A stretch of 64,000 nucleotides of DNA from Epiperipatus broadwayi (GCA_028023455.1 JAQFVV010012508.1:2477877-2541876); one strand, 5' to 3'; positions 46,606 to 59,436 are shown, numbered from the stretch's first letter. Numbers and translations: made by a program. The notes: generated by a model from the letters alone, not told the origin.

Positions 46606-46997
46606 TAATATTCCAAATACATTCAACTATTAGTAGTAGCATACAAATTAGTATATACACAATGTTTCAAGATGTATTATTATCACCTCTTCTTCAGGTA
46701 TTGCTGCCCTGACCAGTGACAGTACTAGCATGGGAATTGAACCTAGATCCTTAAATTCTTTGAGTATTGAATTTTTAGGTAACACTCTAATCAATTGAGC
46801 TGTTCTTCCATTTGGTTAGAGCATTATCTTAAAATTTTCAATACTCAAAGAATCTAAGAATCCAGGTTCAATTCCTATGCTACTACTGTCACTGATCAGG
46901 CCAACAACACCCGAAGAAGAGGGGAGAATACCTCTTGAAACATTGGATATATACTAACCTGTGTGCTATTACTAACAGTTGAATGTATTTGGAATAT
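46606..46997 (+). mobile_element. Palindromic element, family G: two tRNA-like heads with Penelope-type tail
   Basis: The outer ends AATATTCCAAATACATTCAA and their inverse pair. Near the centre each arm has a tRNA-like promoter: TTGGTTAGAGCATT (A box, near 46813) and GGTTCAATTCC (B box, near 46865) on the plus strand, and the inverse pair on the minus strand. The tail (CTGATCAGGCCAACAACACC, AAGAAGAGG, ACCTCTTGAAACATTGG, TTTAAATAAA) matches the 3' tail of the PLE at 5550-5690. So it looks like a SINE-like head joined to a PLE tail, then turned into a palindrome. Confidence 0.72.
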
Positions 46998-47472
46998 TTA
47001 AATAAACTAAAATTTTTCAAAAGACATTTAATACTCACATTAAGTGATGGAAATAGGCCAACATATAAATACAACTAAAACACCATTATCCCAAAACCTT
47101 CAGGAAAACAACATTATTTAAATAAATATAGAGTTGTGAACTCGTATTATATAATACATTTTTACTATGACTGCTATAATATATGAAAAAAATACCAAAC
47201 AGCTCTGCAATATGCACTTATTTCAGGAATAATTTTTTTTAGTCATCTGCCTTGGAATTCTGCCAACAATCTATACAAATATAACAAATTTCTGACTTAT
47301 ATCGTAAGGATGACCAAGTTGCAGTTGATATATTTGGCACTATGTTCATAAAGTAGCCTATTTCAGTAATGCTATCATTTTATTTAGACTTCAGGATTAT
47401 AATATTACTGAGGCATAAAATGCTTTCAAGGAATGTGTTATGGATATAAGTAATAATGATTTTAATGTTAGT
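46998..47472. other. AT-rich sequence
   Basis: Nothing recognised. Confidence 0.4.
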
Positions 47473-47484
47473 GATTTGATTAAG

Positions 47485-47925
47485 TTAAATGACTAAACAT
47501 CACATGATCACCATCTCTTATGCTAGCACATAACTGTTATTAAACAGGAAAAACTCTCCATACAGCAGTGCCACCCTGTGCCAACCAGAGTAATCAATGG
47601 ATGCCAGAAGGCTTGTGCAAAAAATCCCCATCTAGGGCCTACTCATCCGGTTCAGCACTCACACATTTTGGTGTCTTTGGCTCTTTAACAACCATAACCA
47701 CCACTATCCTATTAGGCAGGATTGGTGTTAAACCACTAAACATCATATGATCACCATCTCTTATGCTGGCACATAACTGTTATTAAATTGGCAAAACTCT
47801 CCATACAGTAGTGCCACCTTGTGCCAATCAGAATAATCAATGGATGCCAGAAGGCATGTGCATAAAATCACCATCTGGTTGGCACAGGGTGGCACTACTG
47901 TATGGAGAGTTTTGCCTGTTTTTTT
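47485..47925 (+). mobile_element. Palindromic element, family B, double-leader copy with 12-bp duplication
   Basis: Two leader-plus-left-half segments (from 47485 and about 47720, each with AAACATCA then TGATCACCATCTCTTATGCT) stand in tandem, and only the second reaches an inverted right end (GTATGGAGAGTTTTGCCTG). The whole lies between exact direct repeats GATTTGATTAAG (47473-47484 and 47926-47937), so it arrived as one unit. The first segment carries the CATTTTGGTGTCTTTGGCTC module also seen in the 2675 copy. Confidence 0.82.
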
Positions 47926-48049
47926 GATTTGATTAAGAGGAATCACATGACATTTTCTGTTTAGCAGATTAATAAATTAAATATGGTGCTTCTTAATATA
48001 TATATATATATTTAAAGGCATAAGTTCAGAAAATGAGAAAATCTAATAA

Positions 48050-49690
48050 TAATAAATGGATTAAAACTGCAAAGAAGATATGGACATTCATTGATCATAT
48101 CACTGTAGATCTTTTTTTATGCAATGAAAGCAACATATCGACTTGAGAATTGATATGACAATCCTATTAAATCCAGATGTGGTTATTCTCTGACTGATGA
48201 CAATGATATCTTGAACAAATTGAAGTAATACTTTGATCATCTTTTGAATAAAGATGTAATAATTGAAACAATAACTTTTAATGATATATACATTTTATCT
48301 ACTCATTTATATTTACACAACACACCTGTCTTAATGGAATCAACACAGGTCTTCATAATCTTAAAAATGGGAAAACTGCAGTTCCACTTCTTAGAGAAGT
48401 TTTCAAATATTTTGGTGATATGTTAAATTCAAAAATCTTGGAATTTTTTTAGGAGCATATGAACTTATAAAATTGTGCTATCTTATCTATCTAAAGGATC
48501 AACACATGTCTTCATAATCTTAAAAATGGGAAGGCTTCAGTTCCACTTTCTAGAAAAGTTTCCAGATATTTTGGTGATATGTTAAATTTAAAATTCTTGG
48601 AATTTTTTTTAGGAGGATATGAACTCATAAAATTGTGCAATCTGATCTTAAGGATGTTTCTGTTTCAATTTTTAAAAATAAAGTGAATAGATAAAAATAT
48701 AGGAATTGTTATGGACTATATTATCCATTACAGCAAAAAGTAAAAGGATTTTGTTGAATAAACGCTTCTAGTCATAGATGAGTGAACACCAGAGATATAA
48801 TATGGTTTTAGAGAATCAAACAGCACTATAGACATGTTTTTTGTTGCCAGACAAATGTAAAAGAGGTGTTAGAAACAAAAGAGATATGTATATTGGTTTT
48901 ATGATTAGATCAATGCATTTGGCTCAATTAGTCAAACAGGTCTATAAACATTGTTTGAAATTAGCTGATTGTCTATCAAAGTTTATTTATATTATAAAGG
49001 AGGAGTGATAGGAAATAAAAAGTAAGGATATGTATTTGTTCCAACATTGTTTTCAATATTTATGACAGTTGTCTTTGGAATTGTTTTTAGGTACTGTAAT
49101 GAAGCAGGGAACAGAATATGATATAAGTTTAATGGTGGAATTTTTTAATTTAAATTGATTAAAAATAAAAACAAGAACTTCATCTTTTTGCATTCCGGAT
49201 TTACATCATGTTGAAGACTACTATTTTTGGCAGTTCAAAAGATGATTCTCAGAGTATTATTTATGATTTGGAGTGCAACTTATAAACATCTTTGTTTATA
49301 AATTCATGTTTTAAAAAACTCAAATTCTTTATCAACCAGTGACTGAAGAAAATTTTCAGCACTTTTAGCTTGAAGACTTATTTACTCGAGAATATAAATG
49401 AATTTGAATAGTTAATATTTTTATAAATTGAAAAGTGGACTTTGATGTTTAGATCCAGGGTGTTGCTGCTGCTTTTAAAAATTAAAAAAATAAGTTATTT
49501 AACTATAGGTAATAATTACTGCAAGTAAAGTCTATATATAGAAAGTTGTTACATTACCCAATTTATTATATGGAAGAATGTTCTATCAATCCACTACAAA
49601 GGATTTACTAAAGATGTGCTGCAAAGTTTTAAATATATTGTCAATAAAATCAAGTAATACTCCAATTCCTGGATATGACATGATAGAGTT
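48050..49690 (+). pseudogene. RTE/BovB-like LINE, decayed reverse transcriptase
   Basis: Plus-strand frames give SLTDDNDILNKLK then YFDHLLNKD (48180-48250), VKEVLETKEICILVL near 48860 (as in the F.D motif run-up), YVFVPTLFSIFMTVVFGI near 49035 (the QG..L.PTLFSIF motif of RTE-type LINEs) and GVQL-type sequence after HVEDYYFW, where YADD would be, near 49210. MEECSINPLQRIY near 49570 fits the region after the catalytic core. An internal duplication is visible: ACACATGTCTTCATAATCTT near 48493 repeats ACACAGGTCTTCATAATCTT near 48343. Many stops. The 3' end is not clear; a family K element follows. Confidence 0.62.
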
Positions 49691-49771
49691 TGGTAATGTA
49701 AATCATATCTTTGCAAAAAAATCAAGTCATATATCACTGACTTAATTTAATAAGCTTGGATTACAAATGTT

Positions 49772-50220
49772 ATATAATGAGTGCACTAATAGCTCTTAAC
49801 AAGCTTTCCAGAACATCCCTATCTCCAAACTGCTAGCTCTGGCTTTTGTCAGTGAGGTGCTAGGATATTCAAGCATTAGATTTAAAATACCAGGCCAAGC
49901 CTGACAATTTATCTAATGTTTAACTATTCAGTAGAAAATTGGAAATTTTCAGACATCCATATATATCTTCAAATCCAGCTATCTAACTTAAATAATAATA
50001 TGGGACTGAACTAAGTTCAGACACACCATATAATAATAGCTTTAGTAGATTTTCTATTTAATAGTTAAATATTAGATAAAATGCTGGGTTTGACCTGGTA
50101 TCTTAAATCTAGTGCTTGAATATCTAGTGCCTCACTGATGAAAGCCAGAGCTAGAAATTGGTCTGGGGATAAGAATATTCTGAAAAGCTTGTTAAGAGCT
50201 ATTGGCATGCTCATTATATA
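49772..50220. mobile_element. Palindromic element, family K, copy 2 (long arms)
   Basis: Left ATATAATGAGTGCACTAATA, GCTCTTAACAAGC pairs with right GCTTGTTAAGAGCTATTGGC. Inside, CAAGCATTAGATTTAAAATA pairs with the inverse near 50100-50120. The right arm holds CTGATGAAAGCCAGAGCTAG then AAATTGGTCTGGGG. The centre (near 49990-50020) includes ATGGGACTGAACTAAGTTCA, wording also seen in the centre of family B, which suggests a common origin. Confidence 0.78.
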
Positions 50221-50859
50221 AAATTATACCTTTATTGAATTGGAAATGTAAAATGAATTAACAATACAGTACAGGATAATTTTCAAAAAAGTGTTTTATA
50301 GTAACCTATTATAAGAATGAATTATCTCAAAGATATTCTAAAGAGGTGTAATGTTAATTCTTTCTATTGGGAAGAGATGTCAGAAAATATAGTACATTGG
50401 AAGGCTATCAAATAAACAGAAAAAGACCATATTTTATATATGGATGTATTTGTGATTCATAGATTGATTTGTATAGTCACTACAGAATTGATATCGAGAG
50501 TATTTTTTAGTCGTTCTTTAGCTTGAAGTTTAACTAGATATACTCATCAACAATTGACCATCGCATATATGTTAATTAAGGCAGAATCAAAGGTTGCACA
50601 TTTGTAAAGTACTTAATTTGATGTTGGATTGTTTAATTAAAATTTTCAATAAAATGACTGATTACTTCATTAACATAAAACCACTTGGAATATGATAATT
50701 TATAATAAATTAGTGTCAAATATTTTTGCTTTGTAACACCTTGGTTATTATTACAATATTAATACATCATGTATTGCTATCTTTCATGGGTTATTGACAG
50801 TCCTCCAAGGCAGACATAAAAGTTATTTTTGAATCTCATATATATATATATATTATCTA
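50221..50859. other. AT-rich sequence
   Basis: Nothing recognised except a short TA run near 50838. Confidence 0.4.
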
Positions 50860-51175
50860 ATGAGCTTGCCAATAGCTCTTAATAAGCTTTTCAGAATATC
50901 CCCAACCCCAGGTCAGTTTCTGCTTCTGGCTTCCTCAGTGAAGTGCTAGGATATTCAAGCATTATATTTAAAATACCAGATAAAGCTCATCACTTTATCT
51001 AATGTTTAACTATTAAATAGAAAATCTGAAATTTTCAGACATCCATATGTCTTCAAATCCAGCTATCTAACTGAAGTAGCCATATGGGACTGAACTAACT
51101 TTGGATACACCATATATTAAACAAGCTTGTTAAATTATATTATGTGATATAAGATTTGATTTCTTTGTAAATATA
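50860..51175 (-). mobile_element. Family K element, single arm
   Basis: AATGAGCTTGCCAATAGCTC to TTAAACAAGCTTGTTAAATT, matching the left arm and flank of the other K copies in inverse order at the right end (ATTATGTGATATAAGATTTG is the inverse of the K flank near 39535). The second arm is absent, so only the ends near 50905 and 51123 (AAGC) pair weakly. Confidence 0.7.
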
Positions 51176-51370
51176 TATATATACAGCTGAGCAGTTTATC
51201 AAATTTTTTATCCCTAGTATGACAACTGCAGTAAAAATGGTAGGAGATGTCATTCATTCATATTTATTTCCATCTAATTTAAGAAGCCATAATGTAATTC
51301 TACATGTATCACATAAAGGAATGAGGACTTTTATGATTGTCCTATTGAATTTGTAATCACTTGTTGTATA

Positions 51371-51700
51371 TAATGGTATAATTGTTTGAAGGGACACATG
51401 CGGATTTCATCCAATAAGTAACATCATGTGCATTGATGATGGTTAGGTTTTAAGATATAATTGGCCAAATAATGGTGTAATTGTTTGAAGGGACACATGC
51501 AGACATCATCCAATAAGTAACATCATGTACAGGAAAAACTCTCCATAGAGTAATGTCACCCTGTGCCAACCAGAGTGATCAATGGATGCCAGTAGGCTTG
51601 TGCATAAAATCCCCATCTAGTGCCTACTCATAAGAGATGGTGATCATGTGACCTTATGTACATTGTTGACAGTTAGCTTTTAAGATATAATTGACCAAAA
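51371..51700 (+). repeat. Tandem duplication of a 99-bp unit, second copy interrupted
   Basis: TAATGGTATAATTGTTTGAA at 51371 recurs at 51470 as TAATGGTGTAATTGTTTGAA. Both continue GGGACACATGC, CATCCAATAAGTAACATCAT, and TTTTAAGATATAATTG. The second copy is split by a family B element (51532-51655), so the first copy shows the site before insertion. Confidence 0.88.
51532..51655 (-). mobile_element. Palindromic element, family B, copy with 7-bp duplication and intact empty site next door
   Basis: Starts GGAAAAACTCTCCATAGAG and ends with AGAGATGGTGATCATGTGACC, the inverse of the family leader. Direct repeats ATGTACA (51525-51531 and 51656-51662) flank it. The tandem sister unit (CATCATGTGCATTGATGATG) is uninterrupted at the matching place, so the 7-base duplication is shown rather than guessed. 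Confidence 0.85.
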
Positions 51701-53064
51701 ATGTCAGGAATTTTTTGCAAACAGTGTAAGAGAATATTAGTGTGCAATGAATAGCAGACAAATTACTGTCCAGAATAGGTAACAGCACAAGATGTAAAAT
51801 TTCAGCTCTGTGTTATCAAGACTTCATTGTAATGTGACCAATTACTGTAATTTGTCACATCTCTTTTTAAGAGACCTGGTAAAAAAAGCATGTGTTATTT
51901 GAAAATATTCATATTAAATAAGAATTCATTAGTTATTGACACTTGCATAAAAACAGAGTTCATGTCTGAACATGGTATTATCTTTCTTGCCTTTATGCAA
52001 TTTGACTATTATTCTACATTCTTCTAAGTTTAGTAATGTTTGGAATTAAATATGAGTTATTGTGAAATCTGGTATGAACTCTGTTTTTCATCAATCTTTA
52101 ATGTATCAATCTGATTAATGCTAGCTATGTCCATTGTACTCACTACTACATGTCGCCTTCATTTTTACTGTATTGTATGGTTATGGTATTACTCATTAAT
52201 AAATATGCCTGAGTTAATATTAGTTTATGTACTAATCATTTTATGATGGTTATTGAAGTTTCCTTACAGTCATTGCTGCAAGACACACCCAATTGTTCAT
52301 ATATCCAATGCAAGTAGTTTGTGATTTGATAATGGACTAGGTACAATATAAAGTCCACAGTTACAAGAAGATCCAGCTTTCCTAAAGTTGGATATTCTAT
52401 AATATCTCCATTGTTTCATTTCATATGAAGCACGACCAACTATATAACTTTATAAAAGACTACACTTACAGTATTGCGTTGCATCTCTAATTTAAAGTTA
52501 TTATCGATAAGATCTTATCTATTAACTCACATTCTGCTATATTTTATATAGCATATTTATGGTGGGATATTTTTAGAATCTCACATTATTAGTTACTAAG
52601 ATGACTAAATAAATATATGGAGTCATTTCATTTTAATATATTTTAAAATTTAGGTGGTATATTAATATTTGTTAAGAGTTAAGTAGAATGAAATAATCAC
52701 TATGGCTGATGATGGTTCAAATGTTTCCTTACACTGGAATGCATTGTTCTTGTTAAATATATATAATAGAAAATTATACAACATTATAATACCAGACAAA
52801 AAACAAAATTTTCATTTCACAGAAACTTTATTAGTGTAATACATGGCTATAAACTGTGATGTTTGGGTGAAGAGCATGTGTCAGTAGGAGCATCTTACTT
52901 GGGAATTAGAATTATCAGTGTTGATGCTTTTGTAAAGTCTGGACGAAGAGAAAGAATTTTTATAGTTCAGAGGAGTTAGCGTGGAAATATTGAGAATTTT
53001 AGTCACTGGGAATCTTTAAAAGTTTCCATGTATTCTAGAGAAAATTTCAACTTTACTTTGGATT
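51701..53064. other. AT-rich sequence, nothing recognised
   Basis: No repeated family of the window and no coding signal were seen. Confidence 0.4.
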
Positions 53065-53360
53065 TTATTCTTCCATAACCATAGTTTCATCTATTAACAT
53101 TCAAGTGAAATTCAACAAGTTACATTCAATAGGTATATATACAAAACAAAATCGCCTTTCCATCATTCACTTCAAAAAACAACCTCCTTTAACATCAAAG
53201 GATGTTTTAAATTTGAGACTATCAATCTCATAAAGGTGGTTTTTGAAGTGAGTAATGGAAAGCCTATTTTGTTTTGTATATATATTGTATGTACCTTGTT
53301 GAATTTTACTTGAAAAGATATATTTATTAATAAATAAAATCATGGTTGTGGAAGAATTTT
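53065..53360. mobile_element. Palindromic element, family J, short copy
   Basis: Left CCATAACCATAGTTTCATCT, AACATTCAAGTGAAATTCAA and CTTTCCATCATTCACTTC pair with the right half, GAAGTGAGTAATGGAAAG through TTGAATTTTACTTGAAAAG to AAATCATGGTTGTGGAAG. The same outer sequence ends the large palindrome at 58442-59804, whose arms contain PLE endonuclease. Here the coding part is missing, leaving arms of about 140 bases. Confidence 0.78.
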
Positions 53361-53379
53361 AGAAAAATTTTGTGTTTTT

Positions 53380-56300
53380 TTTTTTTTGGCTGGTATTGTT
53401 AATATTATATGATTTTCTATTTTAATTATAATTACTAGTACAGTGGTAGGCAATATTTAATTATTTAAATTAATATATATTATAACCTACACTCCCAACA
53501 CCGCTTATATACATTACATGAACGAAATGCCCAGGCGCCAGTTCTATTAATGAATAGAACAATATAACAAAATATATAATACAAAATTATTACTGAGACT
53601 ATATTTAAGTTTATGTTCAGCTCAGCTCAGTGGGAGGCTATAGGCAGTTCATAAGATATATGATAATAAATGAATAAAAGAAGAAATATTATAAAACATT
53701 TAACATAATGTAAATTCCTTTGTTAATTAATTGTATGATAAAGAATCATAATGTTTATTTGGTACAGTCTATTAAAATATACTTTAAACTTAATTTCTTC
53801 CTTCATCCAAGTATAACACATACCAGCTTGCTATAATTATATTCTTAAACAATTCTATGACTTGGCATATCATAATCTAAACATCTACTTTAATGCCAAT
53901 CAAGAAGTAAACAATAAGATCTCAGGGAATCTAACAAACACAGTTGAATTAAATAAACTACATTGGCCCATAAGTTATAATTCTAAAATATGATAAAATG
54001 TAATGAAACAAATTGACTAAAATATTCTACTGTGTTTCAATAATAAGATAATGACAGAAATAGGGTATTTTAATTTCATATCATCATCTAACAAATATAC
54101 TGACTTGGCAATCTTTCTAATACGTTTATCCAGTGGCAAATGTTCTTTTATAATGTTTGGATTAAGAAAAACAATATTGTCAGACACTAGAAAATTTAAT
54201 ATTATAACTCTAAAATAATATATCTATATTGTAATAGATTTATGAAATGTGGAGATGTGGAAATGGAAACACGAATGTACACAAGAATAACTCAAGACAC
54301 AGTTCTTAAGGTTTTAAATAACTAAAACAAATCATTTATTACAATAAACAAAATAAATTTGGTTTAACATGATATTTACAATTGGACTATTTATTTTACA
54401 GATTTTTAAATTATCAAATAAATTTTTAGCATCAGTTTGGGATTATCCCTACTATCAAAGCAAATTAATAACAAAACTCAAATATCCTGACTTCGAACAC
54501 ATACTTTGCCTACATGTTTCATCTTCATGACAATAAATAAATAACATGTTATATTATTAGCACAAAATAATAAAAAAATACCTTTGAGAGGATATTACTC
54601 TTGATTAACAGAATAAATCGAATTAATTAAATTTGGCTCTCAACAAAGCAACTTTCTCTAATTGACTAATAATCACTTTCAATTAAGTATACCTTTCATG
54701 CATAGCAACAAAATCATGTTCATTCTGATGATTTGATGATTTATAACCTTTATTTAAATAAATACACTGTATTTTAAAATATTTATTTCCTGTTTTAATT
54801 TCAATACTTTATACTTTATATTTAAATGAATGTAATGTATTTCAAAAAACATTTATTTCTCATTTTAATTTCAACAATTCTATACTTTATATACGCGATA
54901 TTATTTATATTACGCGTGTGTGTGCATGTTCAAGCAGCAATAATATAAAACAACCTTTTCTATAAACTCTCCATTTATCAAGAAAATATCATACAATTAT
55001 TTATTTTGAACAATGTTGTAATTCATCAATAAAATAAGACACTAATATTACATCAACAATTAATCTAACAATTTATCTAGCCACATATTAATTAACACAA
55101 AGCTATATTTTCATGATTATACATACTATACGTTATAAGGGAAAAATCTACATGAAGAGCAGATAAACTTTTATTGAACACTTCTACAATAATTCATCTG
55201 ATTCTAAATATACTTTTGGTGGAGAACATTTACTCAACAACAAGAATCCAAGAAAAACGTCACATAACTTCCTAAGCATCATTTAATCATACTTCAACAA
55301 TAACTCATCTACTTCTAAATACATTATTGGTGGGGAATTATTCCTCATCACCAGGCTCTAAGAAAACATCACTTCAAAATATCATTTAATCATACGCATA
55401 TAATATCAACTATGCTCTACTCATGGAAAATTATTAACGTAGACTAAATAAGCAAATCTTTTATCCCTACAGACATTAAACGCAATCAGATTTCTTTCCA
55501 TTCTCATAGCTTTTCTAAATATTGAACATTATAAATACATGCTGGCAGACAAATACATATAGATAACATACCAATCCGTTCAACTCAGTAGAATATGACA
55601 GTGTACGAAATTTATGCATAAAATCTTCACAAACTAAACTTTATCAAACAAATATCATAATTGTGCAAAACAAACACACACCCGTGAATAAAAAGTATAT
55701 ATAATATTAACTCTAAATTACACACTAAGCAGGTAACATGATAATTAAATATTGCATTAAGGTATAACTTTTAATTTAATATTTATAATTATTATGAACG
55801 AACTTTCTTTCATATCTTTCAAACTACTTCTATTATAAGTTCTTGATTTAAAAAAAAGAACAAAATTTTCACTTTGAGATAATAAATTATACAAAATAAA
55901 TGTAAACCTCTCTAATAATATATTTAAAAAAAAAATTTCTTTCTTTTACCTTCGTAAAAGAACAATAAGTCCTGTTTGAACACAATCAATTTTTACCAGC
56001 ATACTCCTCATTTAGATACGCTTCAGAGATGTTCTTGATGGTCAAAATACCCAAATTATAAATAAACATAATAATAAATAAAGCCTATCTACCTATCATA
56101 TACATTAATTATGACAAGCGATAAAAAAAAATAAAAAAACAAAAGTTATTAGTTTTGTAATTTAAAATAAAAGTTCAATTGCAAAGCTCGGTTCCAGGTT
56201 TATGAAATAATATGGGACACATTCCAAACTGAATTTTAAACTAAAATAAACTGCTGTGGGATAACCAAACAAATATAGTCATGCTTAAATAGGACTCAGC

Positions 56301-58070
56301 ATCTTCAATGTTCATAACAAAGTTATTTAAGTTACTGTATCATACATAAGCAATCAATTCATCTTCTATTATGATGAGAGTATAATAAATTCTTAACTAC
56401 TGTTGGACAGGAATTATCTCACTTATTTTGCTGTAGTTCTAAATTGAATACATAATTATTTTTAGTAGTGTATTGAATAGCATTTAATAATACTTTGTTT
56501 TATTTTCCATCTTTATCGAAGAGAACAAAAATTACCAGCATTTCTATCATTCTATTCGATTTAAACAGATATTTAATTTGAAGTAGCTCACATTTATTTC
56601 CTTCATTTAACATACGTATTATTTCCAGAAATACCAGACAAACAAATACTGTTATCTCTTTATGATGAATTTAAACATGGCATGATTTATCAAAATATGC
56701 ATATCCTTACATCTATGTTTAATTCTCACAAAAACATAACACGGAATATAGTGAAGAATAAAAATATATTCTGTAAAATAGTTCTGCATGCATTTTCCAG
56801 ATATATTAAAGAACACACGTTGATTAATGATACAAGAATAATATTTATGCAATTTATTCCTATTTAAAATGATAATTAATTGAAGTAATGTAGACTGGAC
56901 GTTATTAACATACATTTTTAAAAGAGCAATAGTCATGAAGAGGTTAAATTCAAATGTTTAAATTAAGGAGAATAAAGTAAACTGAGTACCTTTTTTAAAA
57001 TTTAAAACTGCATTCTGAAATTAACTTGCCCCATAATAAATTTCTTGGGATCCTTTAGAAATTTTACTCCAAAGTCTTTTTTAAAATCAATTTGACGTCA
57101 GCAACTGGTTTTACTTTCACAATGATCAGCCACTGTTTTTGGCTACAATTACATTACATAATATGCAAATTTTTTCACTGGAGATCTTTGTTAAATAGCT
57201 CTTTTGCAAAGTTCATTTCCTTCCACCAGCTTACTCCCACGCTTCTTCTATCTCAGCTAATTACATAGTCAAAAAAAAAAAATCTTTTCAAAAAAAAAAA
57301 AAACCACTGTGATTTTTAGAATTAAAATCAAGATAAAAATAATAATAAAATAAATAGCTTTTACAAACTTGAAAGAAAAATGAATATTAATTAACTATTA
57401 AATAAAAATGTTTAATAATTTATTTAATTTGTAAAATAATCTATTGATTCAACGATCTATTAATCATTGGAAAGAAATATATATTTGTTAAATTATTTAA
57501 GATAACTACTGTAATTTAAATGTTTTTATTGTGCATGTACTATTGTTTGCTGTTATTAAAAGATGAAAATGAAATGAAAATGATGCGGAGTCATACATGC
57601 ACGCACATGTACTACAACCTAAATATTAAACTATCTTAACTAAATATAATTGAAATGGCTATTAATTGTTGACAAAAAGATAAGTATCAATGAATAAAGG
57701 ATTTTGAAACTATTCAACCAATATTACAATAATATAAAATAACTTTGCATCTTTCTGACAAAATGTATCAATTCCATTAATAAACAACCCCTCTCCCTTA
57801 TATTAAATACCTCATTAACCACACTAATAATAATGAATACCTATCCAATGGTCAATAAACTGCATAAGCAACCCATACCTAAGCTTTAAACAATCTCCAG
57901 CAAAAAAAATTTTTTAAAAATTCTAAGGCTATTTCATTTTTTTAAAAAAATATAATATAACTATTCAGTTAAGATACAAAGTATCTTAAACCCTTGTGCC
58001 CATTCAGATGGTCACAATATATATAAGTAGAAATTAAGTATTGCCTAATGTTATACTAGCAATTATAAGT
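53380..58070. other. Repeat-poor AT-rich stretch of about 4.7 kb
   Basis: None of the families A-K, no LINE motif and no SINE was found here. Two small tandem duplications are visible: about 72 bases at 54749-54893 (TTTATTTAAATAAATACACT and TTTATATTTAAATGAATGTA starts) and about 118 bases at 55185-55420 (CTTCTACAATAATTCATCTG and CTTCAACAATAACTCATCTA starts). The frame at 56652-56936 on the minus strand (94 codons) has no motif I know. A long intron or unique intergenic block would both fit. Confidence 0.4.
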
Positions 58071-58082
58071 AAAATAGAAATT

Positions 58083-58430
58083 AAACATCACATGATCACC
58101 ATTTCTTATGCTTGTTTATAACTGTTATTAAAACAGGCAAAACTCTCCATACAGTAGTGCCACTCAGTGCAAGCCAGAGTAATCAATGGATGCCAGAAGG
58201 TTTGTGCGTAAAATTCCTATCTAGTGCGTACTCATCCAATATCCCCAGAGTAGTTTCTTCTCTCAGATCCAAGGCTCCTCACTGATGAAAGCCACAAGCT
58301 AGAAACTAGTCTGGGGATATTGGATGAGTAGGCACTAGATAGGGATTTTATGCACAAGCCTTCTGGCATCCACTGATTACTCTGGCTTGCACTGAATGGC
58401 ACTACTGTATGGAGAGTTTTGCCTGTTTTT
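58083..58430 (+). mobile_element. Palindromic element, family B, well-preserved copy with 11-bp duplication
   Basis: Leader AAACATCACATGATCACCAT to CTGTATGGAGAGTTTTGCCT. Exact direct repeats AAATAGAAATT (58072-58082 and 58431-58441) flank it. The right half holds CTGATGA (58282-58288) and GAAAC (58302-58306). It inserted in the outer end of the family J palindrome, whose first bases form part of the duplication. Part of the centre is deleted. Confidence 0.88.
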
Positions 58431-58600
58431 AAATAGAAATTCATATAACACTACAATACTAATCAAAACAACAAAAATTTACTAAAATTCTTCTACAACC
58501 ATGATTTTATCTATTAACAAATAGATATTTTTAAGTGAAATTCAACTAAACATACTACATATATATATACACACCCTCACAAAACAAAATAGCCTTCCCA

Positions 58601-58947
58601 TCATTCACTTTCAAAAACAATTTCCTTTACTTCAAATGATGTCTTCATGAGATTCATGGCCTCACATTCAAAAAATTTTATCATCAAAGTTTCTTTTACT
58701 CTTTTTTTCAATTTACTGTTTTCATAAAAGATAACCTCTTCATTGCCAAATAATATTTTACTATCTGTATTCAGTTCATGACTATACAAAGCTAAGTTTT
58801 GATATCTATTTTTAACTCTACTATTATGAACTTTAACTCTTTCATTAAGACTTAATTTACTTTGATCTATATAAATTTTATGACAATTGCAAGAATCTTA
58901 CAAACTACCCCAGGAATAGATTTACAATCAATTGACTATTGTGAACT
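58601..58947 (-). pseudogene. Penelope-like GIY-YIG endonuclease part, left arm
   Basis: On the minus strand, GVVCKI (for the GVY start of the domain) is followed, after one frameshift, by NCHKIYIDQSKLSLNERVKV, then NRYQNLALYSHELN and, in the longest open frame, DSKILFGNEEVIFYENSKLK, RVKETLMIKFFE and NLMKTSFEV. The order GVYK - C..C - YIGQ - R..EH - H...HV - KR..EA.MI matches PLE GIY-YIG endonucleases. YIDQS stands where YIGQT is usual. In intact elements this enzyme nicks target DNA. This copy lacks the reverse transcriptase and is dead. Confidence 0.7.
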
Positions 58948-59180
58948 ATTTAGTAATGAATTTAAATTTAGGCCTTCTAGGTCACTTTCATACCACTAAT
59001 AAAAAATTATTCTTATAAATCAATTTACTTATTGATGCTTTATATGGCAAAGAAATAAACTTTTTATTTACACTATCAGTTAAATCTATTATTTTTGGTT
59101 AATAATAAAGATTTAATTGATAATGTGAATAAAGAGTTTATTTCATTACTGTATAAGGCATCAATTAGTAAATTGATTTT

Positions 59181-59436
59181 GTTGGATGATATGAAAGTGC
59201 CTGAAAGAAAGACCTGAATTTAAATTCATTACTAAATAGTTCAAAATGGTCAATTGATTGCAAATCTATTTCTGAAGTAGTTTATAAGATTCCTTGCCAT
59301 TGTACAGATTAGCGTAAAATGAAAGAGAAAGTTCATAAGAATAGAGTTAAAAATAGATATCAAAATTCAGCTTTGTATATTCACGAACTGAATACAGGTC
59401 TTAAAATATTATTTGACAATGCAGAGGTTATCTTTT
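59181..59436 (+). pseudogene. Penelope-like GIY-YIG endonuclease part, right arm
   Basis: The plus strand reads LLDDMKVPERK (near 59181), then SEVVYKIPCHCTD, a stop, then RKMKEKVHKNRVKNRYQNSA, LYIHELNTGLKILFDNAEVI to the insertion at 59437. The YIGQ segment is lost by a deletion after CHCTD. Comparing the two arms shows many substitutions. Confidence 0.68.
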
